Assembly (NCBI GenBank): GCA_030824295.1
Contig: JAVBYA010000002.1
Span: forward strand, 1 to 7,926
Origin: Bacteroidota bacterium
GTDB lineage: Bacteria > Bacteroidota > Ignavibacteria > UBA10030 > UBA8401
Length of the DNA stretch: 7,926 bases
Reading direction: 5' to 3'
Below the pieces are notes generated by a model. That model saw only the letters and a program-made list of their open reading frames with translations, was not told the DNA's origin and ran no database searches. This document shows, one piece after another, positions 1-5,297 of this stretch (position 1 is the first letter of the stretch; the number at the start of each line of letters is the position of its first letter). Made by a program: the position numbers and the translations under genes.

Positions 1-136
1 ATGTTATTGCCGGTATTTGTGTTGAGGTAATAGCGCCGGTCTCAGGATGTAACGTGTGGTCTTCCGAAACATGTTCATTGCATCCATAAAATAGAGAAAC
101 AACAAGAATGACTGCGAGTATGATGGACGATTTCAT
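1..136 (-). CDS. N-terminal part of a putative lipoprotein, function unknown (cut by left window edge)
   Basis: An open frame starts with ATG at 134-136 and runs off the left edge without a stop, giving 45 complete codons. The product begins MKSSIILAVILVVSLFYGC, a short basic start, a hydrophobic core and a lipobox-like L-F-Y-G-C with the lipidated Cys at residue 19. The mature part then starts polar and acidic with three His (N-E-H, E-D-H, L-H-P). An AAAGGG ribosome binding site lies 6 bases upstream, and the previous gene stops 21 bases upstream, so this is the next gene of the same operon. The visible mature part is too short (about 27 residues) to assign a family. It could be another envelope metal-handling lipoprotein or a second adaptor protein, but nothing shown decides this. 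The export signal is well supported; the function is unknown. Confidence 0.72.
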   Translation of the reverse strand, partial: MKSSIILAVILVVSLFYGCNEHVSEDHTLHPETGAITSTQIPAIT

Positions 137-142
137 TGAAAA

Positions 143-148
143 CCCTTT
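143..148 (-). promoter_or_regulatory. ribosome binding site of the left-edge lipoprotein
   Basis: Minus-strand AAAGGG lies 6 bases before the ATG at 134-136, inside the 21-base gap after the HMBD/Cys-rich gene. It supports the start chosen for the truncated lipoprotein gene. Confidence 0.5.
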
Positions 149-157
149 GTTTGTTGA

Positions 158-733
158 TTAATGTTTATGTCCTTTTTTTATATCTTTTGCCTCTTTCCCA
201 GAAACATCTCCATGCCCTTTTTGCCACCCTTCATAACACTCGGTGCAAACCGGCTTGTTATTTTTAACAGCTTTCTTGCAATCACACGACCCGTGTGCCT
301 TTATACATTCATCGCACGGTTCTTCGATGCAGCAATTATACTTCCCATCTTTCATCGCTTCCATTTTTTGCCGCATTAATGATTTCTTTTCCTGGTTGGA
401 TGCGACAAGGTCCATTTTACATTTCGGACAAGTGCCTGGTTTGTTGGAAGTGACTTCGGGATGCATGGGACAAGCATAAATGACATCTTGGGCTTTTTTG
501 GATTGCACACTGGAATCTGCTTTTTTAGCATCATGTTTGTGGCTGCTATGATCCTGCATTTCTGACATTTCAGTGTTGGCCATTGCCATCGCTTCGCTTC
601 CTTCGGTCTGTGCAGCCTTTTCAGACTTGCAGCATCCGCCGGCGCAAGTCTTTCCCTTTGAATCTTGTGCGATCAGTATGTTCATTGATATAATCAACGA
701 ACAGAGAGCAATAAAAAGCGTTTTTTGTTTCAT
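158..733 (-). CDS. exported Cys-rich protein with heavy-metal-binding domain (HMBD); candidate periplasmic metallochaperone
   Basis: The 191-residue product has a signal peptide (about residues 1-22, likely cleaved after I-A). A Cys cluster follows at 30-35 (C-A-G-G-C-C), then a Met/His-rich stretch at 49-67 with five Met and three His. At 86-110 is a heavy-metal-binding domain with the classic pattern C88-P-M-H91-P and C102-P-x-C105-x-M107. The C-terminal part (131-175) is a second Cys-rich module: C134 C135, C140, C143, C150, C152, C163, C166, ending in a C-Y-E-G-W motif. The tail is Lys/His-rich. Fourteen Cys remain after the signal peptide. The HMBD resembles the one at the N-terminus of the CusB-like protein of the same operon. 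Inference: it binds Cu(I)/Ag(I) in the periplasm and may do what CusF does elsewhere, since no CusF is seen. The start has an AAGGAG site 7 bases upstream. HMBD assignment is firm; the chaperone role is inferred. Confidence 0.85.
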   Translation of the reverse strand: MKQKTLFIALCSLIISMNILIAQDSKGKTCAGGCCKSEKAAQTEGSEAMAMANTEMSEMQDHSSHKHDAKKADSSVQSKKAQDVIYACPMHPEVTSNKPGTCPKCKMDLVASNQEKKSLMRQKMEAMKDGKYNCCIEEPCDECIKAHGSCDCKKAVKNNKPVCTECYEGWQKGHGDVSGKEAKDIKKGHKH

Positions 734-737
734 GATG

Positions 738-1403
738 TTACTCCTTATATGATTGTTGTTTCATTGCAGTGATTATGGACACTGTACCCATGGGAGTCCA
801 GAAATTCTGACGAACTTCCAGTTCCTTAAATCCAGCGTTGGGAATAAATTCTCTTAGTTTACCGCGAAAATTATCATATGTCTCTTCAAATAATTGCGTA
901 ATCGATGTAATAGCCATCATAATGAAGTTATGAGGGGTGAAGAAATCGACGATGTATAGTTTCCCACCCGGCTTGAGAACCCGATAGAATTCCTGAAAAG
1001 CTTTCACCTTATTGTCTGTTGTGAGATGGTGAATAACGAGGCTGCAAACGCAAGCATCGAAAGATTCGTTCCTGTAAGGCATCGATGTGACGAATCCATG
1101 ATCAAGTTGGATAAGATCACCGGAAAGAAATACTTTGGAATTAGCTATCTGGAGTATTTCTTGATCTCCGTCTAATCCCACGACTTCCGATTGCGGGAAT
1201 TGCTTTTTGATCATTACCGTCAAAGTGCCGGTACCGCATCCAGCATCCAGAATCATACTTCCTTCTTCAAGGGATATCAGTTGTATGAGCGCCTGTTTAT
1301 AAGCTGCTTCTCTCATAACGACTCGAAGCACCCAATCGTAAAACGGAGTGAGGAAGTTAAACCGTAGCGCCGGAATAAATACATCAGCCTTCTGTTCTAT
1401 CAT
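738..1403 (-). CDS. class I SAM-dependent methyltransferase (UbiE/Methyltransf_11-like), substrate unknown
   Basis: The 221-residue protein has a Rossmann-type SAM-binding fold. Motif I is at 51-60 (I-L-D-A-G-C-G-T-G-T). An acidic residue after strand beta-2 (G-L-D78-G-D) should bind the ribose of SAM. A strand at 115-121 (F-D-A-C-V-C-S) leads into V-I-H-H-L. The R-V-L-K-P-G-G-K block with the following I-V-D-F lies at 141-154. The length is normal for a single-domain enzyme. There is no signal peptide, so it is cytosolic, possibly touching the membrane through hydrophobic 159-172. The start ATG overlaps the stop of the zinc-ribbon/CcmH-like gene (ATGA) and has a strong GGAGG site. UbiE-like enzymes methylate quinones, lipids or small molecules; here the substrate cannot be read. 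The Cys pattern expected of arsenite methyltransferase ArsM is not apparent. Enzyme class is firm, role open. Confidence 0.88.
   Translation of the reverse strand: MIEQKADVFIPALRFNFLTPFYDWVLRVVMREAAYKQALIQLISLEEGSMILDAGCGTGTLTVMIKKQFPQSEVVGLDGDQEILQIANSKVFLSGDLIQLDHGFVTSMPYRNESFDACVCSLVIHHLTTDNKVKAFQEFYRVLKPGGKLYIVDFFTPHNFIMMAITSITQLFEETYDNFRGKLREFIPNAGFKELEVRQNFWTPMGTVSIITAMKQQSYKE
741..746 (-). promoter_or_regulatory. ribosome binding site embedded in the end of the methyltransferase gene
   Basis: Minus-strand AAGGAG encodes the last two residues (Lys-Glu) of the methyltransferase, directly before its TAA, and sits 7 bases before the ATG of the HMBD/Cys-rich gene. Termination of one gene therefore occurs on the initiation site of the next, which suggests translational coupling. 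Confidence 0.75.
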
Positions 1404-1918
1404 ATCTTTCTCCCTCCATATTTTTGTGACACCATTTCTATTATTTGAATGGGTGAATATTTATTATCCTGAATGCGCTCATAAATGTACCGCTTGACCT
1501 CTTCTGCACCTTTGGGGTGTTTGCAATGACAATCCTTGAGGTCATCCTTTATCTTACATTTGCCGCATGGGCAAATGAACTGAGCGATGATATCTTTTTT
1601 ATCATCCATAGTTGCTACTGTTGTTCCTTTCCCTTGCAGCCGTTCAATGCTTGCAGGATCAGGGGGGGTAACCAATGACGAATGTGAGTTTTTCGGAATA
1701 AAAAGAAAGATCAATCCGACAAAAAGAATTACTCCACAAGCTACAGGCACTATCAACCGTGAATCGAATGATCTCTTTTGAGTTTTCTGAGATTTAACCC
1801 TCGGGCCTTTCTTTTTGTGTGATGGTTTCTCATGCTTATCATGCTCCAGCGGAAGACCGCAGCCATAACAGCGGGTTGCATCTTCTTTATTGTTGATACC
1901 ACATGATGTGCAAATCAT
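1400..1918 (-). CDS. zinc-ribbon / single-span membrane protein with Cys-rich CcmH-like C-terminal domain
   Basis: The 172-residue protein has three parts. Residues 3-20 form a zinc ribbon with two C-x-x-C knuckles (C3/C6 and C17/C20). A strongly basic linker (28-49) leads to one transmembrane helix (about 54-74). By the positive-inside rule the ribbon is cytoplasmic and the rest periplasmic. The periplasmic part holds a Cys cluster, C116-P-C118-G-K-C121 and C130-H-C132, followed by an amphipathic helical segment ending in Q-K-Y-G-G. That helical part, with I-Y-E-R-I and I-Q-I-I-E-M-V-S-Q-K-Y-G, resembles CcmH/NrfF, the thiol-handling heme-ligation factors of cytochrome c maturation, although their usual L-R-C-x-x-C is replaced by a denser Cys cluster. 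The start has a GAGAGG site 6 bases upstream. Inference: a membrane-anchored metal- or thiol-binding protein. Exact function is unknown. Confidence 0.8.
   Translation of the reverse strand: MICTSCGINNKEDATRCYGCGLPLEHDKHEKPSHKKKGPRVKSQKTQKRSFDSRLIVPVACGVILFVGLIFLFIPKNSHSSLVTPPDPASIERLQGKGTTVATMDDKKDIIAQFICPCGKCKIKDDLKDCHCKHPKGAEEVKRYIYERIQDNKYSPIQIIEMVSQKYGGRKI
1410..1417 (-). promoter_or_regulatory. strong ribosome binding site of the methyltransferase gene
   Basis: Minus-strand GGAGGGAG lies 6 bases before the ATG at 1401-1403, within the final codons of the upstream gene. It fixes the start within the 4-base ATGA overlap. Confidence 0.7.
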
Positions 1919-1921
1919 AAA

Positions 1922-2293
1922 TCACCTCTCATTTTCAGATGGTTCTGCTTCAAGATCATTTCCTGCTTTTCCTGACACAATCCTAACCTTTGCATGGCCA
2001 TGATCAATGATTTCTATTACTTCCACGAGTCCAATCTTCTCACGATGTAAACGTTGGACAGGTTCCCAGCGGCCATATTTACCATGCTGGTGACTTGATG
2101 CTTTCGTTGGTTTGAGAGCATGTGTTTGAAATACTGATAAACGCATACCAACTTGAAGCGATGTCCCGGCTGTGTGAACGACAAATATTTCACCTGGAAA
2201 ATTGTCGCTTGTCTTTATTGTATATGTATTGCTGCATCCTTCAGCGATGGATCCGCTCATAATGATAAGAACAACAATGAAAGACGATTTCAT
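1922..2293 (-). CDS. small putative lipoprotein, possible FlgT-C-like beta-barrel domain
   Basis: The 123-residue product starts with a hydrophobic export signal and has a lipobox-like I-A-E-G-C with the Cys at residue 20. The lipobox is imperfect, because Glu at -2 is unusual. The mature part has a pattern seen in small SH3-like beta barrels such as the C-terminal domain of FlgT-type proteins: L-Q-V-G-M-R-L-S-V-F at 46-55, then a loop, then I-G-L-V-E-V-I-E-I at 87-95, then A-K-V-R-I-V-S-G at 101-108. The loop between is rich in His and basic residues (63-84). The domain suggestion comes from this pattern alone and is weak. The start has no good Shine-Dalgarno sequence, only an A-rich AAAAAGAAA stretch, so initiation may depend on coupling to the gene ending just upstream. 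It is probably an envelope protein; its role in metal handling is guilt by association. Confidence 0.68.
   Translation of the reverse strand: MKSSFIVVLIIMSGSIAEGCSNTYTIKTSDNFPGEIFVVHTAGTSLQVGMRLSVFQTHALKPTKASSHQHGKYGRWEPVQRLHREKIGLVEVIEIIDHGHAKVRIVSGKAGNDLEAEPSENER
1925..1930 (-). promoter_or_regulatory. ribosome binding site embedded in the end of the upstream lipoprotein gene
   Basis: Minus-strand GAGAGG encodes the final Glu-Arg of the small lipoprotein, just before its TGA, and lies 6 bases before the ATG of the zinc-ribbon/CcmH-like gene. The gap between the genes is only 3 bases, consistent with coupled translation. Confidence 0.65.
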
Positions 2294-2295
2294 GT

Positions 2296-2649
2296 TTAAC
2301 TATTTCTTTTTGAAGCCGGCTTTTGTGGCAATACATTTCCATTGTTGGAGGAAGATGATATTACTGAACGAAAGTTTTTCGGATAATTCATTTTCGATAG
2401 TGGAATATCAGGGATACTGTTTTGATGCAATTCACTTTCTGCGAAAACTCTTCTCAATAGTGTCACACCGTTTGACTTGGACATCGGTTTTTCAGGAAGT
2501 AATTCCAATGACGAAATATTTGACCTTCCGTTTTTCATAACTACAAACTTTCCCCAGTTTGGCTGATGAAAGGGATGCTCCTGTGCATTAAGCATATTCG
2601 AAGATATTACTGCGATACATATCGCTATATATACACTGATCTTTTTCAT
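2296..2649 (-). CDS. small exported protein, function unknown
   Basis: The 117-residue product has a clear signal peptide: Lys-Lys start, hydrophobic core to residue 18, and cleavage probably after L-N-A22. The mature part is about 95 residues, rich in Ser, Asn, Lys and Pro, with no Cys and three His close to the new N-terminus or mid-protein (E-H-P-F-H and L-H-Q). No catalytic motif or transmembrane segment is visible after the signal, and I recognise no family. It is likely a soluble, perhaps partly disordered periplasmic or secreted protein. An AGGAG site lies 5 bases before the ATG, and the CusB-like gene stops 24 bases upstream, so it belongs to the operon. The signal peptide and ribosome binding site make this a real gene rather than a chance frame. 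A plus-strand frame across the same stretch lacks such support. Confidence 0.68.
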   Translation of the reverse strand: MKKISVYIAICIAVISSNMLNAQEHPFHQPNWGKFVVMKNGRSNISSLELLPEKPMSKSNGVTLLRRVFAESELHQNSIPDIPLSKMNYPKNFRSVISSSSNNGNVLPQKPASKRNS

Positions 2650-2673
2650 ATTTGCTCCTGTGTATTTCGATTG

Positions 2674-3948
2674 TTAATGATTATGCTGCTCTTTCGATTT
2701 TTCTTTTGGTGTTTCCGTGGCTGCCGATCCGCCATGCTGGTGCTCTGAACCGCCGCCGGTTTTCAGTTGGCTTTCGGAATCTATGAGATAACCCCCTTCG
2801 CTGACAACCTCTTCACCCTCAATCAATCCCCAGGTTACTTCATACTTACCGTTGTATCGAGTGCCTATGCCAATTTCTCGCGCTTCAAAATGGTTCTCAT
2901 GTTCAGCTTTCACATAAACCAGATTCCGTTTGCCGGTGATAAGCACTGCACTAACTGGTACGGTGAGAGCTTTTCCTTGTTTTCGCTGGAACAGTGTTTC
3001 GGTGTACATATTCGGTTTTAATTGTCCGTTGCCATTGTTCACTGTTAAACGGACTTTCACTGTCCGTGTCTGGGGATTAACGACCGGGTAGATCAGAGAG
3101 ATGGAGGCGTTGAATTTCTTGTCCGGATACGTTGCGGTAGAAAGTGTAGCGCGTTCTCCGGCGCGAAGATGTGCCGCATCGTTTTCATACACCTCTGCAA
3201 TATTCCATAATGTGGAGATATCGGAAACATCATAGAGTGCTGTCCCTTCATTCACATATATCCCCTCGACAATTTTTTTGTCTACAATGATACCGGAAGC
3301 GGGAGAATGATATGTCAATACTAACGGTATAATATCTTGGGACTCAAGAGCGCTGATCTGCTCTTCAGTTAATCCAAATAGTAAGAGTTTAGATTTAGCA
3401 ATTGCCACAAGATTGTTTTTTGTCGGGGAACTACTGGTAATTGCCTGTCGATATTCATTTTCGGCCTGAATAATATCGGGGCTGTAGACATCGAAGAGAG
3501 GCTGTCCTTTTTTGACCTTTGCCCCGACAGAATTAGCATATAACCGCTCAATGCGTCCATTGAAACGAGCGCTGATGATCGTCTTGTTCGGTTCTGGAAT
3601 TTCCAATGTGCCGAACGCCCGGACGGTATGTTCGATTAATTCATATTCTGCGATGACGGTTGCGACATTGGCCAAAAGCTGATCTCTGTCGTTCAGAGGA
3701 ACCATCGGTTCATCTGATGATGTCTCCATTTGACGGCTGTTACTTGCTTTCACAAGATCCATGTGACAGATTGGGCAGACCCCCGGCTTATCTGATTTGA
3801 CTTGTGGGTGCATCGGACACGTATAATAATCTGCTGCCTGGGAATTTGCTGTTGAGTCCTGATGCCCCTGATGGGATGATGAGGATTTCCCGCACGATGA
3901 TATCAGCAGAGCAAGAATGATTGTGAATATGATAAAAAGTGTTTTCAT
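2674..3948 (-). CDS. cusB: CusB-like RND periplasmic adaptor (membrane fusion) lipoprotein with N-terminal heavy-metal-binding domain
   Basis: This subunit links the inner-membrane pump to the outer-membrane channel. With the start used here it has 424 residues. Residues 1-19 are a lipoprotein signal (L-L-I-S-S-C19). A short His/Ser linker precedes a heavy-metal-binding domain at 41-66 with C44-P-M-H47-P and C58-P-I-C61-H-M63-D-L. Adaptor domains follow: a beta-barrel/lipoyl N-half (I-S-A-R-F-N-G-R-I), a helical hairpin around A-E-N-E-Y-R-Q-A, a return lipoyl half (S-P-A-S-G-I-I-V), then the beta-barrel and membrane-proximal parts (T-L-W-N-I-A-E-V; N-P-Q-T-R-T-V-K-V-R; K-P-N-M). The tail is His-containing (E-H-Q-H and ending H-N-H). 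An in-frame ATG exists at 3973-3975, but the ATG at 3946-3948 has the AAGG site and gives a clean lipoprotein signal. The gene follows the outer-membrane factor by 30 bases. Assignment is firm. Confidence 0.93.
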   Translation of the reverse strand: MKTLFIIFTIILALLISSCGKSSSSHQGHQDSTANSQAADYYTCPMHPQVKSDKPGVCPICHMDLVKASNSRQMETSSDEPMVPLNDRDQLLANVATVIAEYELIEHTVRAFGTLEIPEPNKTIISARFNGRIERLYANSVGAKVKKGQPLFDVYSPDIIQAENEYRQAITSSSPTKNNLVAIAKSKLLLFGLTEEQISALESQDIIPLVLTYHSPASGIIVDKKIVEGIYVNEGTALYDVSDISTLWNIAEVYENDAAHLRAGERATLSTATYPDKKFNASISLIYPVVNPQTRTVKVRLTVNNGNGQLKPNMYTETLFQRKQGKALTVPVSAVLITGKRNLVYVKAEHENHFEAREIGIGTRYNGKYEVTWGLIEGEEVVSEGGYLIDSESQLKTGGGSEHQHGGSAATETPKEKSKEQHNH

Positions 3949-3956
3949 AATAGATA

Positions 3957-3960
3957 CCTT
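3957..3960 (-). promoter_or_regulatory. ribosome binding site deciding the CusB-like start
   Basis: Minus-strand AAGG lies 8 bases before the ATG at 3946-3948. The alternative upstream ATG at 3973-3975 has no such site and would put nine extra residues before the lipoprotein signal, so the inner start is preferred. Confidence 0.55.
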
Positions 3961-3978
3961 GAAAAGTAAGTTCATAAT

Positions 3979-5295
3979 TTATTGTAATGGTGCACCGACC
4001 ATCATTTCAATGTCAGTAAGTGCCATCTGTATATCGATTACCGACATCAAATAGTCATCCTGCTTCATGAGTTCCATTCTGCGGGCATCAAGCACTGTTG
4101 AAATCGGCACCTGTCCGGTTTGATATGCGACCGTCTGAGCATCGGCTGCCTCCCGGATCAGCGGGATGATTGTATCGCTCAATTGTTGTGAAAGAGAATC
4201 TGCTGCATGATACTTATTGATTGCAGATCGTAAATTTGTCACCATTTCCCGCTGCATCGCGTTTTTCTCCGCATCGATACTGGAATTTGTCGCCCTCATT
4301 TCATCAGCTTTGCCGGTAGATCGTTCGGCAGACCAAGGAGCAAAGGGGAGCGTGACGGAAGCCATAATGCTATACATCCAATCTGTTTCCTGCATCGGCA
4401 TTCCCATGGCGCTTTGCTGAATGGCATAGGCTGACCGGGAACCGCCGGTAAGCAGCATCCCGTTTGGCATTCGCATCACCATTGCTTGAACCATTACATC
4501 GGGTATGAGATCCTTTTCAGCAGAGAGGATCATCGATTCATTCATCTCTTTCATTCTATCCATCGCAAGCAGTGAGGGATTGATACGTCTCACTTTCTCT
4601 GCCAGTTGGAATTCTGAAATGATCGTGGAACGAGCAAGAAGCAAGCTGTCTGTGATAATCACGGTAGAGAAATCATCCCGACCTAAAAGGGAATAGATTA
4701 TATTTTGGGCAGTTACTCGGTCAGAACGCATACTGATCAGCTTTGTTTTCTCGGATGAAACTTCGGCTTGTATCGTAAGTAGATCGGCCTGTCTCATTCT
4801 ATTGGTCTGAACATGCGGCACCATAAACTTTGCCAATTCTTCCAATAGCGAGATTGTACGCTGCTGAACTTCTATCTGTCGGTCTAACAGCCACAAACGA
4901 TAATAATTCATTTTAATCTTTGCGCGCAGTTGAACTTCCAGCGAACCCCGATTCTGTTCTAGCACATTTCCCCGTTTCTTTTCAACCTCTGACATAGCTG
5001 CAAGTTTACCTCCAAGCATGAACATCTGAGACACGGAAAGGTTGTTGGAGGTAGCGCCATTCAATAGATTGATGCTGTTTGTCTGTATTTGGCTGAATTC
5101 CAATCCTACCGTAGGCGCCGGCAATGCTCCTACAGAATTCGCGCGAAAGCCTGTTGCCTGTATTTGATATTCGAACGATTTTAGCTGAGGATTATTCTTC
5201 AGTGCCTCCTGAACCAGCGAATCGACCGATTGTGATTGTGCGAACACAACGATTACAAGGAGGGGGAGTATTCTCCGTATATATGTGTTGGACAT
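3979..5295 (-). CDS. cusC: CusC/TolC-like outer-membrane efflux factor
   Basis: The 438-residue protein forms the trimeric outer-membrane channel that receives metal from the pump and adaptor. A signal peptide spans about 1-20 (R-R start, hydrophobic L-P-L-L-V-I-V-V-F, cleavage near A-Q-S). Two OEP repeats follow, each with long helices and a short beta hairpin. Repeat 1 opens with L-V-Q-E-A-L-K-N-N-P-Q-L, typical of the family. Repeat 2 includes Q-T-G-Q-V-P-I-S-T-V-L-D-A-R-R at 392-406, matching the usual Y-x-x-G-x-x-x-x-x-x-L-L-D-A-x. Unlike E. coli CusC there is no lipobox Cys, so it is probably not lipidated. Residues 268-311, which should form the repeat-2 barrel strands and outer loop, hold ten Met. 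The AAGGAG site lies within the last codons of the pump gene, 7 bases from the ATG. Family is firm; the metal role comes from context. Confidence 0.92.
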   Translation of the reverse strand: MSNTYIRRILPLLVIVVFAQSQSVDSLVQEALKNNPQLKSFEYQIQATGFRANSVGALPAPTVGLEFSQIQTNSINLLNGATSNNLSVSQMFMLGGKLAAMSEVEKKRGNVLEQNRGSLEVQLRAKIKMNYYRLWLLDRQIEVQQRTISLLEELAKFMVPHVQTNRMRQADLLTIQAEVSSEKTKLISMRSDRVTAQNIIYSLLGRDDFSTVIITDSLLLARSTIISEFQLAEKVRRINPSLLAMDRMKEMNESMILSAEKDLIPDVMVQAMVMRMPNGMLLTGGSRSAYAIQQSAMGMPMQETDWMYSIMASVTLPFAPWSAERSTGKADEMRATNSSIDAEKNAMQREMVTNLRSAINKYHAADSLSQQLSDTIIPLIREAADAQTVAYQTGQVPISTVLDARRMELMKQDDYLMSVIDIQMALTDIEMMVGAPLQ

Positions 5296-5297
5296 GA

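Noticed and set aside
738..1403. Arsenite methyltransferase (ArsM) identity
   Set aside because: The fold is shared, but the conserved Cys arrangement of ArsM is not apparent, and no other arsenic gene is present.
2254..2293. Possible duplication between the two lipoprotein gene starts (ATGAAATCGTC in both)
   Set aside because: Identity is only 11 bases, mostly the common Met-Lys-Ser-Ser start of signal peptides, and the sequences diverge at once.
2202..2540. Plus-strand open frame of 112 codons opposite the two small exported protein genes
   Set aside because: It runs opposite two minus-strand genes that have export signals and operon spacing. Its own product shows no recognisable domain, so it is taken as a shadow.
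3949..3975. Upstream ATG for the CusB-like gene
   Set aside because: It has no ribosome binding site and adds nine residues ahead of a complete lipoprotein signal; the ATG at 3946-3948 is better supported.
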